Assembly (NCBI GenBank): GCA_021396245.1
Contig: WNYE01000003.1
Location: 310,001-374,000 of the forward strand
Source: Sporothrix humicola
Taxonomy: Eukaryota; Ascomycota; Sordariomycetes; Ophiostomatales; Ophiostomataceae
Direction of reading: 5' to 3'
DNA: 64,000 bases
Shown here: one piece after another, positions 12,217-21,956 of the stretch
Layout of the letters: each line of letters begins with the position of its first letter
Numbering within the stretch: the stretch's first letter is position 1
Translations under genes and position numbers: made by a program
Notes under the pieces: model-generated
Told to the model about the DNA's origin: nothing
Seen by the model: only the letters and a program-made list of their open reading frames with translations
Databases searched by the model: none

Positions 12217-14660
12217 TTACACCTCCTCCGCCGCAACGGCCTCGTACGCGGCGCCGTTGTTGTTGCGCTTCCGGCGCGTCGCCTCCATCAGCCGCGGCGA
12301 CTCGTACATGTCCATGTAGTTGACCGACTGGCCGCCCAGCAGCGCACTGCCCGTGTCGCGCTGACCAAAGAGCGGCGCCGGGTCGCACCAAAAGTCTTTG
12401 CAATTGGTAAGGCAGCCGCGCGAATAGGGGTTCTTGTTGTGGCGCTGTTTTGCGCTGCCGGGACCACCCGACGCGGCGCCGCGGCCCGTGGCTGTCTCGA
12501 TGAACGTGTCGACGCCCAAAATCTTGCTCCACTGCTTGAGGAAGCCGCCATGGCTGTGGCCGTGGCCGTGACCACCCGGGCCGTGGGAGTGCCCTGCGTG
12601 ACCATCGTCGGCGGCGGCCTGACCAGGGTTGAGGGGCGCGCCGGTCGAGGTAAAGGCGGACTGAAGCGCCGAGACGCCACCGTGACCATGGCCGTGGGGG
12701 CTGACGCCGTACATGTTCTCGTACGTGGTCATGGCGCGCGAGACCTGGACGAACTGGACAAAGAGTAGCATCGACACCCAGGACAGCTGGAGGGTGGCCC
12801 AGATGGCGGTGATCAGCGTGAAAGCGTCGGCGTTGACAACGGTACAGAGGCCGGGCGACAGCAGGTTGCAGCGGTCATAACCGGGGACGGCGGCGGCTTC
12901 GGCGGCGGCGGCGGCCGCCGCGAGGGCGTAGTAAACAATAAAGTCGAAAGCAACGACGCCAATCGTCAGATTAATCAAGTACAGGAAAAAGTGGCGGTGG
13001 TTGTTGACGCCAATGCAGTTGTAGACCCAGGGGCAGTGGTGGTCGTGCTTGGCGACGCAGCGCTGGCAGCGGCGGCAGTGCTTGCTGCGGAGCGGGGTGC
13101 GGATCATGCAGGGAACGCAAAAGTTGGCCTCGTCAAACTTCCACTGGGCAATGAGGTCGTCAATGACAGCCTTTTGCTCGGCGATGCCGTTGAGCTTCGG
13201 CACAAAGCCTGGGTCCGAGGTCATGCAGACGGCGTAGTAGTAGGTTGTGAGAGCGAGGGCGACGGCAAACACGAGGTTGAGCAGCCAGTGGGTCGTGACA
13301 ATGATCTCGTCGGCGGATTTGAGCGTCGACGTGGCCGTCGTGTGTGCGGCGACACGCCACGTCGTCGCGGGAAGAACGCGGAACAGCCAGGTCATGGCGA
13401 CCAAGAACAGACTGCCGGCAAAGATGCCCGTGAGCCAGGGCGTGCGCTGCAGCTGGCGCATGTCGGGCGGCGCCTGCTGGACGACCTGCTGGGCGACGGA
13501 CTGCATGCCGTAGCCGATCGGCAGCGAAAGAGGAAGGCCGGCGTAGATGGGCAGGCCTGCGAGAATCGAAACCATGGCCCAGACAACGACAAACGGATAC
13601 AAGTACAAGAATTTGGTGACGAACCCGCGCTTGTCGGCGACGAATGGTGCGGCGCCCGGTATACTCGAAATCAGGCTGACAATACTGCCCGCTGCGGGCA
13701 CCGTCGGGTTGGCGTCCTCGTCGTAGCCGCACTCACGCAGCGCCTTGTGCCACGCCGCCGTCGTGTTGAGCTCCTGCGCCGTGAGGGCGGGCGTCTTGCC
13801 CGTGGCCGTCTTGGCGAACCGGTCGGACCCGTACTCGAGCAGCTTCTGGATGCAGCCGGGCGAGCCCTTGACGAGCGCCCAGTGCAGCGCCGTGAAGCCT
13901 TGCTCGTCCTGTGCCGAAACGCTGGCGCCCCATCTCAGAAACAGGTCGACACAGGCGGGGAAGCCCTTGTAGGCGGACCACATGAGACCCGTGTGCCCGA
14001 AGCCGTCGAGAACGTCGACCGGGATGCCCTGGTGCAGGAGGAGGACAAGGAGGAGGACATTGCCGTTGAATGTCGAGATATGCAGCGTGTTGTAGCCCTG
14101 GGAGTCGGTGATCAGGGGGTCGGCGCCGCGCTGGAGGAGCAGGTGGACGGTGTAGTAGTGGCAGCGCTGGGCGGCCCATTGGAGCGGCGTGGCGACGGAC
14201 TCGCCGCCCTTTTGGTTGATGGGAGCGCCGTTGTCGAGGAGGAACGTGCACATTGCGTATTGGTTGTTGATTGCGGCCCACTACAGCATTTTATTAGCGA
14301 CGACTCGAGCGAGCGAAGCGAGTGAGAGGAGGAGCGTTGACGGGAGACCATCGAGCGAAGCGAGGACAACAAGACAAAAAGACTTACGTGGAGGGGCGTG
14401 ATGCCTTCGGCGTCTGTGTAGGTTGCGTCAAACTCGCCCTCGGCGAACAGGGCCTCCATGGCCGGGACATCGCCGACGCGCGCGAGGTGCATAATATCCT
14501 TTTGGTCTTCGGCCGCGGGTGCGCCGGCCGAACTGCCGGCGGCCGAGCCGGAGCTTCCTCCGCCGTTCAAAGAGCCGAGTTCCACCTCATTGTTGAGCTT
14601 GGGCGTGGCCGCGCTGGCCTTGGCCGGCGGCTGTGCCGGTGCCGATTTTGAGTCGGGCAT
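12217..14660 (-). CDS. AKR1: ankyrin-repeat DHHC palmitoyltransferase, Akr1 type
   Basis: Transfers palmitate to cysteines of target proteins at Golgi or endosomal membranes. Exon 1 is 14660-14388 and exon 2 is 14280-12217. The 107-bp intron (14387-14281, GTAAG...AG) joins ITPLH to WAAINNQYAM and completes an ankyrin repeat. The product is 778 residues: a disordered Ala/Ser-rich start (1-55), about six ankyrin repeats (about 55-270), two paired membrane segments, the zinc-binding Cys-rich domain with CRRCQRCVAKHDHHCPWV (DHHC at 504-507), two more membrane segments, and a cytosolic tail. The tail holds a His/Gly-rich stretch (about 618-675) that is unusual for the enzyme core. In yeast Akr1 the motif is DHYC; the canonical DHHC here should be active. 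Orthology to Akr1 rests on the combined architecture. Confidence 0.92.
14281..14387 (-). other. AKR1 intron carrying a duplicated 13-mer
   Basis: The only intron of the palmitoyltransferase gene. On the plus strand it contains CGAGCGAAGCGAG twice, at 14310-14322 and 14352-14364 (42-bp spacing). Donor and acceptor are GTAAG and AG on the minus strand. Confidence 0.8.
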
Positions 14661-16184
14661 TTGTGTGGATATGGTGAGGAAAGGAAGGGGGGAAAGGGAT
14701 GTCGTCAGCTAGGCAGCATCAATGTAGATGCGCGTCGAATCGAGGAGTGAGGTCGAGTCGAGTTAAAGTCGATTTCGAAGCTGATGTTCGTAATGACGCT
14801 GGAGAATGAAGACGGGAAAGAAAGACTGGAAAGACAGAAACAAAAGGACTGGACGGTGGGAAAGGCAAGATGGACTTGGACCCTTGCGTCGAAACTTTAT
14901 TTTCGACTCTTGTGCTTGTGTCAATGTAAATGTAAAATGCGTGGCTTGGCTGTTGGCATTTCGTCTCTCTTTGGGTCTTTCGTGTGCCTCTTTCCCTGCC
15001 GTTATGTCTCCTTTTTCGCTTTCTAATTGTTCAGCCCGTTGATCCTTGCTGCCTTTGGGTGGGTTTGGGAGGCTTTTGGGGACGCGCCGTTGGCTCTTTC
15101 CCTGCGCTTCCTTGTGTCTTCCTTGTCTTCCCTGTCTCTTTTGGCTTTTGGCGCCCTCCTGCTGCGCCTTACCAGTCAGCCGTGCGGCGCCGCTATTTTC
15201 TTGAGATGGGGCACGCAGGCGGCCCCCCCTTTTCTAGGTACCTCAGTACCTGCCGCTAAAAAGGCTAAGAAGCTAAGAGGCTAAGAAAAGACAGAAAGAG
15301 TGAAAGGTGTCTTTACGTCGCACACGTTACGCTTTACAGCATAATACGCTTTACGCGGTCCGCGTCTTTGCGCACAATCTCCATTTGCCAATTAATTCTT
15401 CGACTCGAGAATTTGCGCCAACACCATTCCCCCGTCTTCCACCACCGGTCAGTGATGTTAGGTTGATGATTGGCTAGAAGAGATAAAATGCGCGTGACAT
15501 GATAGGAGTCAAAATAATAGGAGGCAACAACTCCCGGAGGAAGATGAGAATAGGAGGTCTGACTTCCTCCTTCCCCTCCGTTGAAGACCATGTTCCTGCC
15601 TGCTCCTGCTCTTTCCTGGCCTCGTCTGCAATCTGACGCCACAGGCAGGAGCGCCACAGGGTGACGACAGGGGCAGCTTTTTGTATGAAGTAATCGTAAG
15701 CAGTACCGCCTTCTGAAGAGGAACGACACGATGTGGCTTCCTGCCTAATCCAGACGGACGGAAGACGGAAAGCACCAGCGGCCTCTGAGCTGTTTGCTCG
15801 CTCCAGGCAATCAAGAATTAGCTGTTTGATTTTGGTTCGTTGGGGTTTCTCCTGCTTCTCCTGCCACTCTGTGTCATTCTGGCAGCTCTCCTTATTCTAT
15901 GGAGCCCGGAAGACGGAAGGCCACAGGGCCTCGACAGGCCACTGTAGAATGCCGTAGTGGGGCGCACTTACCACCGTCAGGCCATTCACAAACCCCCAAA
16001 TCCCGGTGCCAACCTTTAAAAGTCGCAACGTCTGGTTTCTAACAACGTCCTTTTCTCGACATCATCGACATCGACACCCTCCCTCGTCGACCACCCCGTC
16101 GCGCACTCTTTCACCTGCGTTGTCTTTATCGTTATTCGCCGTTTGTTCTTCTCGCTACCTCGACCACCCCCTCCCACCCCCACG
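14661..16184. other. divergent promoter region between AKR1 and SRP receptor beta genes
   Basis: Spacer serving both the leftward palmitoyltransferase gene and the rightward SRP receptor gene. It is pyrimidine-rich near 14950-15170 and again in the last 160 bases before the ATG at 16185. No open frame with recognisable content. Confidence 0.6.
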
Positions 16185-17081
16185 ATGGACGTCCAGGCTG
16201 CTGCAAAGGACGTCTTGACGTTCCTCTTCACGCCCTCCATACCCGTCGTCCTCCTCGGCCTCGCCACCGTCCTGCTCTTCCCCATCTTCCTCCACTGGTT
16301 CCTGTCGCGCTCGACCGCCTACATCACCTTGCCGTCCGTCCTCATCGCTGGTCCGCCCGGCGCAGGCAAGACCGCCCTGATCACGCGCCTCGAGCGCCGT
16401 AGCCCCAAGCCCGCCAGCACCTACACCTCGCAAACCACCAACATTGTCGAGCTCGCCGTCAACGAGGACGGCACCTCGAGCTACAAGGACGACCTGGACG
16501 CCTCGGGCGCCGTCGCCAAAAAGTTCCTGGCCGTCGACACCCCCGGCCACGGCAAGCTGCGCGGCGCCACGCTCGCCCGCCTGACGAACGCCTCCACGAC
16601 TGCGTCCGAAACAAAGATCCGGGCTATCGTCTACATGGTCGACGGTGCCGCCTTGAGCGAGGACGGCGGCTTGGCGGCCGCCGCATCGTACCTCTACGAC
16701 ATCCTGCTGGCCCTCCAAAAGCGCATGGGCACCGGCAACTCCTCAAAAGCACCCCCCGCCATCCCCGTGCTGGTCGCGGCCAACAAGGCGGACCTGTTCA
16801 CGGCCCTGCCCGCCGCCCTCATCAAGACCCAGCTCGAGGCCGAGCTCGGCCGCATCCGCACCACGCGCAGCAAGGGCCTGCTGAGCAGCGGCGTCGGCGC
16901 CGACGACGTCGACTCGGCCAACGAGACGGACGAGTGGCTGGGCGAGTACGGCTCCAAGGCGTTTAGCTTCTCGCAGATGCGCGAGTTCGACACCGAGGTC
17001 GACGTCATTGCCGGCAACGTCGTGGGCGCCGACGGACCGGGCGTCGACAAGTGGTGGACCTGGATTGCCAACAAGGTGTAG
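16185..17081 (+). CDS. SRP102: signal recognition particle receptor subunit beta
   Basis: A small GTPase anchored in the endoplasmic reticulum membrane that holds the SRP receptor alpha subunit during co-translational targeting. The intronless product is 298 residues. A single transmembrane helix lies at about 18-40, followed by a G domain: P-loop GPPGAGKT (56-63), switch motif DTPGHGKL, and NKAD in place of NKxD. The C-terminal part, ending WWTWIANKV, has the SRPRB layout in which a short insertion precedes the last G motif. I took the ATG at 16185 (context CACGATGG) because it starts just before the hydrophobic anchor. No competing family fits a single N-terminal anchor with this G domain. 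The yeast symbol is given by homology. Confidence 0.9.
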   Translation: MDVQAAAKDVLTFLFTPSIPVVLLGLATVLLFPIFLHWFLSRSTAYITLPSVLIAGPPGAGKTALITRLERRSPKPASTYTSQTTNIVELAVNEDGTSSYKDDLDASGAVAKKFLAVDTPGHGKLRGATLARLTNASTTASETKIRAIVYMVDGAALSEDGGLAAAASYLYDILLALQKRMGTGNSSKAPPAIPVLVAANKADLFTALPAALIKTQLEAELGRIRTTRSKGLLSSGVGADDVDSANETDEWLGEYGSKAFSFSQMREFDTEVDVIAGNVVGADGPGVDKWWTWIANKV

Positions 17082-17682
17082 AGGGGAGGGACGTTAGGAG
17101 GTGGCATTCTGGTGATAAGGGGCGGTGTTGAGAGCGTGGCATTTTGTTTGCGTTGTTTCTTTTCTTTCCATTCTTTTCTTATTTGTCGAACTGCTCGTTT
17201 GGAAGGAAAAGCGCACGGGAATCACAATAACGACTACCAAAAATACTTTTTTAATACGATAATAGAAAATCAACTGTAGCATTAGAACCAAGTCATACCA
17301 TATTCAAAAACTCAAAGTCAAAAAGTCAAAACTCAAAAGTTTCATTCAAAATTAAGTTGGGCCCTAGCTCAAAGTATATAAACCAAACAAATCAAAAAGC
17401 AAAAAGCAAATCCCGGCAGATTGAATGCCCGAGAACCCTTCCCAGAGGAGAATCTGTATCTCTATGCCTCTATCCCATGTTGAATATGCACCGTTTGGCG
17501 TTTGACGCCCGCACTGTCGATGTGCCTATCTTTGTGTGAAGCTGTGCTCCGTATCTGTACTCCGTATCCGTCTTTAATCTTATTACATCCCGCTGTCCCG
17601 AGATCGCACCGTATCTCGTACGACACGCCCGGCACCAAAAATTGCCGGCATCGTTCCACTTCTTCTCTCTCTCCTAACATAT
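17082..17682. other. convergent spacer between SRP102 and CBS genes
   Basis: AT-rich spacer between two converging genes. It contains several AAGTCAAAA-like simple stretches (about 17300-17350) and a TACTCCGTA motif at 17558-17566. No gene recognised. Confidence 0.6.
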
Positions 17683-19290
17683 CTACTCGCTCTTCAGCTC
17701 CTTCATCATCCATGTCAGGAGGTCCACCTTGGTCACAACCGCCACCGGCTTGGCCGTTCGTGCATCTCCGCTGCGCTCCGTCACAATCGCTGCACTGTTC
17801 CACTCCAGGAACCGGCTCAGCACCGACAGCGGCGTGTCCATCGTGATCTCAACAAACCCGCGCTTGCCCTTGCGCCGCTCCGCCGCCTTGTCCGCCAGCA
17901 GAACATCGCGCGGGTCCGTCACCACCTCATCCAGCCGGCCAAAGTCAAACATGGCCGCGCTCACAGGGCTCGTGGGTGTAATCCGGCCGCGCGATGTGTA
18001 CGACAGCAGGTTACCCAGCGTCACCAAACCGGCCAGCTTGTCGCCCTTGGGCGACAGCACGGGCAGCTGGTCGAAGCCCTTGTCGCGCATCGTCTCGATG
18101 GCGTCCTTGCACGGGCTGTCGGCGAGCACCGACGTGACCGGCTTGAGCCGCAGCGCGCGCACCGTGTCGACGCCGTAGGGGTTGCTTGGCCGGCGCTTGG
18201 ACGGCTGTGCCTTCTGCTCCTTTTCTTGGTGGGCCTGTTCGGCCTCGGCGCCGTTCTCGGTGACGGGCAGCAGGTCGTTGGCTGCCAGCCAGTCGTCGTC
18301 GGCAAACTTGGACAGGTAGCTGCGGATGCTGTCCGGCAGCACGACCACAACGACATCGTCCTCGCCCAGGTTCAGGTCCTTGACGGCACGGATCATGGCC
18401 GCCATGGCCGAGCCCGAGCTGCCGCCCACCAGCAGACCCTCCTCGGCAATCAGGCGCCGCGCCAGCTGGAACGACTCGCGGTCCTCGGTCTTGTACCACT
18501 TATCGACGAGCTTGCGGTCGAGCACGTCGGGAACGAAATCATAGCCGATGCCCTCCACCTTGTACGGCGTGTTGTTGCCCTCGTCGTTGAGGCTGGCGGG
18601 TTCGGCGAGAATGCTGCCGACGGGGTCAGCCGCAATAATCTTGATCGCCGGGTTGTGCTTGTGCAGGCCCTTGGCAATGCCCGAAATCGTACCGCCCGTA
18701 CCCGCACCCGCCACCACCGCCGTGATCTTGCCGCCCGTCTGTGCCCAAATCTCCTCGGCTGTGCCAAACTCGTGTGCCCGCGGGTTGTCGACGTTGGTGT
18801 ACTGGTCCAGAATGTGGCTGTTGGGGATTTCCTTTTGCAGGCGGCGGGCCACGCCAATGTGCGACTCGGGACTGTCCCAGGCGGCTTGCGTCGGCGTACG
18901 GATAATCGTCGCGCCCAGCGCCCGGAGCACCGACACCTTTTCGGCCGACATCTTTTCCGGCAGTGTGATAATCGTCTTGTAGCCCTTGACAGCACCGACC
19001 AGAGCCAGGCCAATGCCCGTGTTGCCGCTCGTCGGCTCAATCAGCGTGTCGCCCGGCTTAATGCGGCCGCTCTGCTCGGCCTCCTCAATCATCCGCAGCG
19101 CAATGCGGTCCTTGACACTGCCGCCGGCATTGAACAGCTCGACCTTGGCGAAGACCTGGGCCTTGATGCCGAGCGACTGGGGGATTTTGTTGAGGCGGAC
19201 AAGGGGCGTGCCGGTGATCAGCTGCAGCACCGACGCTGTGGTGCGGGCGTCCTCGGGCGCGGCGGGTTTCGTGGACGGCGGGGTAGCCAT
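17683..19290 (-). CDS. CYS4: cystathionine beta-synthase
   Basis: PLP enzyme condensing serine and homocysteine to cystathionine, the first step of transsulfuration in the cytosol. The intronless product is 535 residues. The catalytic fold II domain spans about 18-340. The Schiff-base lysine is K60 in NAGGSVKDR, and the phosphate-binding and substrate loops are EPTSGNTGIGLA and the Gly-rich GAGTGGTISG. GGSSGSAMAA marks the end of the PLP site. Two C-terminal CBS motifs (about 375-535) form the regulatory Bateman module. The N-terminal haem-binding segment of the animal enzyme is absent, as in yeast Cys4. The two CBS motifs separate it from plain cysteine synthases. The start ATG at 19290 is preceded by a CT-rich leader on the coding strand. 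Confidence 0.95.
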   Translation of the reverse strand: MATPPSTKPAAPEDARTTASVLQLITGTPLVRLNKIPQSLGIKAQVFAKVELFNAGGSVKDRIALRMIEEAEQSGRIKPGDTLIEPTSGNTGIGLALVGAVKGYKTIITLPEKMSAEKVSVLRALGATIIRTPTQAAWDSPESHIGVARRLQKEIPNSHILDQYTNVDNPRAHEFGTAEEIWAQTGGKITAVVAGAGTGGTISGIAKGLHKHNPAIKIIAADPVGSILAEPASLNDEGNNTPYKVEGIGYDFVPDVLDRKLVDKWYKTEDRESFQLARRLIAEEGLLVGGSSGSAMAAMIRAVKDLNLGEDDVVVVVLPDSIRSYLSKFADDDWLAANDLLPVTENGAEAEQAHQEKEQKAQPSKRRPSNPYGVDTVRALRLKPVTSVLADSPCKDAIETMRDKGFDQLPVLSPKGDKLAGLVTLGNLLSYTSRGRITPTSPVSAAMFDFGRLDEVVTDPRDVLLADKAAERRKGKRGFVEITMDTPLSVLSRFLEWNSAAIVTERSGDARTAKPVAVVTKVDLLTWMMKELKSE

Positions 19291-20256
19291 GCTGGGCGTT
19301 GTGGGGTGGGTTGTCGTGGAGGTTTGGTTTTTAAGAGGAGGTTGCTTTTCAAAAGTGTCGAGATAAAAAGTGAGGGGAAGAAAGAAAGGGAGAGAAGAAA
19401 GACAGAGGACAGAGAGGAAAGAGGGGAAGAAGAGAAATAGGAAAGAGGCAAGAAAAGGGAGAGATCACGAAATAAGGAAAGAGCCAACCGATGTCAGTTT
19501 CAATCTCTGACAAACAGAAGGAGCCACCCCCAAGCAAAGAAAAAGTAGAAAAGAAAAACTTAGTATTCAATTTGTCGTGGTTTGCCCACCTTGCCGGTCG
19601 ATTGCGCCTTCCAACACACCATGGCGGCAAACAAAGGCTAGAACTCTTCCCAAAAGGCAGAGCTGAGTGACTGCCATGCAGGTGCAAAAAGATGCAACAT
19701 GCAAGTCGCCCCACTCTTTTACGTTTTCCAGGTGGGGGTTCCGGCGAGGCCTAGCCTTCTGGAGCGCCGTTTTTTAGTGACCTTCCAGGCGTGGACTCGG
19801 GCCCTGCAGATGTTTCAAGTGACAAGGGATTGAAGATTTCTCAGCTTCCTTTCTAAGGAGGGCGATCCCGCACGTAGCCGGAGCTAAGCGAACATCACTT
19901 ATACATGAACTACGACATCAAAATGTCACTCACTGCAGGTATTATTCGATGTTGTTGGTGATAAATGGGATAATCTTACGGTTGGAGAATTATGTTAATA
20001 AATAAAGATCTTGCTACTAGCGTTTTTGCAAATATTTCTGTCTTTTGATATTTTTTTCATTAAAAGACATAAAAACATAACCAACATCGAATAAATATTT
20101 CCTGCCTCAAATGGTATTTTTATCAAAACTGCCACGGATTGCAGAAATATCATATTTCTCTGTTCTCATATCAAGTGGTATCTTTAACGAAAGTGGTATT
20201 TACGTTTAACTCAAAATATTTACAGATTGATCGATATATACAGTCTTTACAGCCCT
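19291..20256. other. intergenic region with an AT-rich island
   Basis: The first 250 bases are the CT-rich leader (minus strand) of the CBS gene. From about 19900 to 20250 the sequence turns clearly AT-rich (roughly two thirds A+T by eye), unlike the neighbouring genes, and contains the inverted-repeat element listed separately. Three TGGTAT motifs recur at about 20110-20200. No gene seen. Confidence 0.65.
19935..20105. repeat. AT-rich element with imperfect terminal inverted repeats (MITE-like?)
   Basis: The 13-mer TTATTCGATGTTG at 19942-19954 is repeated as its exact reverse complement at 20082-20094, 127 bp away. The match extends outward, with a small gap, to GCAGG at 19935-19939 and CCTGC at 20101-20105. 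The interior is about 70 percent A+T and has no reading frame. No clear target-site duplication flanks it, so it may be a miniature transposon remnant, an RNA hairpin in the transporter 3-prime region, or chance. Confidence 0.4.
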
Positions 20257-21956
20257 TCAGATGTTATATCTGAACGCTGGGTGATCATCACCAAGGTTTG
20301 ATACCTGCTCAGGCGGCAGCTCGAGTCGATACTGCCGCTCACCGAGCTGTCGACGCCGGTTCTCTTCCCACATCAGATACGCCTTGACCGTCGCGGCCAC
20401 GGCGCCCATCCACAAGAAACCTAAGGCTACACCGTATCCCGTTACATATGTCGGGTTCTCTTCGCGTTTGTAAATGTTGGACGCCACGACACCCGCCATG
20501 TTTCCGAGTGCGCTCTGAATGCCGAGTCCAATGGCACGCTTCCACCGGCCTGCTAAGTTTTCGACCAACCACCCAAAGGCAATAGGCAGCGCCGCATACC
20601 CGCCGATACTGATCAAGAAGGAAGCGCCATACTTGGCCTCTCGATTCATCCACGTCTCATCGAGCAACATGCAGTAGCCAATGGTGGCGACAATAGTCGA
20701 GGCCATGATGAGGGCATAACGAAGGCGCAGACGATCCGACAGCCAACCGACGGCCATCATGAAGACGGCGGCGACTGCATATACAGGCAAAGTGTGGACT
20801 TGAACGTCGCGGGACTTGTAGCCAAAGTCGTGTAGGATGCTGGACATGAACATTGCAGTGCTATGGGCGGTAGTGCCCATGCCAATGGCAACAAGAGAGC
20901 CGAGCCAGACCTTGTAGTCGAGGAACGACCGAAAAATAGCGCGGCTATCGAGACGTTCCATCGCAAAGGGGTCAATCTCGACCCCAGGGGGAATGCCACG
21001 GTCGGCGTTGACACGCTGCTGGACAATTCGGCGCTCTTCGACTGAGAGGTAGCGGCAACGTGCGGGTTCGTCGACAATAAGGAAGCATGCGATAAGGCCA
21101 ATAGCGGCCGTCACTGAGCCTTCGACAATAAACACCCAGCGCCAGCCCTTAAAGCCGTTGAAAGCGATGCTGCTGACAACACTGGTGGTACTGTTTTTCG
21201 GGTTGACCGTCTGGGCGCCGGCAATACCCTTGCCAATGGCATAGGCCATGAGCGGACCAAACGCCGATGCGGCAAGATTGCCACAGAACAAAAGACTGAG
21301 ACGTTTTTGGAACTCGTGGCGGGTGTAGTAGAGAGAGGTCAGATAAATGACACCTGGCTGTAGACCGGCCTCAAAAATGCCGAGGACGAATCGGAGGGCG
21401 ACGAGGCCGTGGAACGACTTGACAAGACCGGCGCACAGGTTTGCAATGCCCCAGCAAACCATGAGCCCGCCGAGATATAAAGAAGGACGCCTGCTTTTGC
21501 AGAGGAGGAGGGTGCTTGGTGCGGCGAATATGACGAGCGTCGCAAAGCATATCTAGACGTGTTAGTAGTGTCTCATTCCTCCTCAGTATTGCCCACACCC
21601 CCTGTGGTACGCACAAAATATGCAATGTTGTATTTCTTCCTTGTAAGGGAGAGGTCGTCTAATAGGCCCATAGCCTTTACGTTGCTCATGCTGATGCGGT
21701 CGAGGAAGGAAATCATGAAGACGACGAGTAGTAGGGGGAGTATACAGAGGTCGAGTTGCCACAAGAGCCGTCGCTCGGCTTTTGGGTCGAGTATTGGTGT
21801 TTGTTGTGCATGGTATCGTTGTTGTGGGGGTAGCAATGGCGGCTCGCTGCCGGATGATCTGTGTCGTGTTGACTTGGGTTCGTGTGTACTAGAAGCATTT
21901 GATTCCGCATTTGGTGCTGCCTCTGCAATGGGCTCCATGCCCAGAGATTGCGCCAT
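20257..21956 (-). CDS. MFS transporter, Dal5/allantoate permease (anion:cation symporter) family
   Basis: Probable plasma-membrane importer of an organic anion such as allantoate, nicotinate or a related acid. Exon 1 is 21956-21615 and exon 2 is 21552-20257. The 62-bp intron (21614-21553) starts GTGCGT, contains CTAAC and ends TAG. The product is 545 residues with about twelve membrane segments. Helix 1 holds LDLCILPLLLVVFMISFLDR, followed by MSNVKAMGLLDDLSLT, matching the family pattern DRxNxGNAxxxGL..DL.LT. GIFEAGLQPGVIYLTSLYY is the usual helix-4 signature. A hydrophilic N-tail of about 55 residues precedes helix 1. Its codons look less GC-biased than those of the flanking genes. The substrate is not predictable: the family includes Dal5, Tna1, Vht1 and many uncharacterised members. 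Confidence 0.85.
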
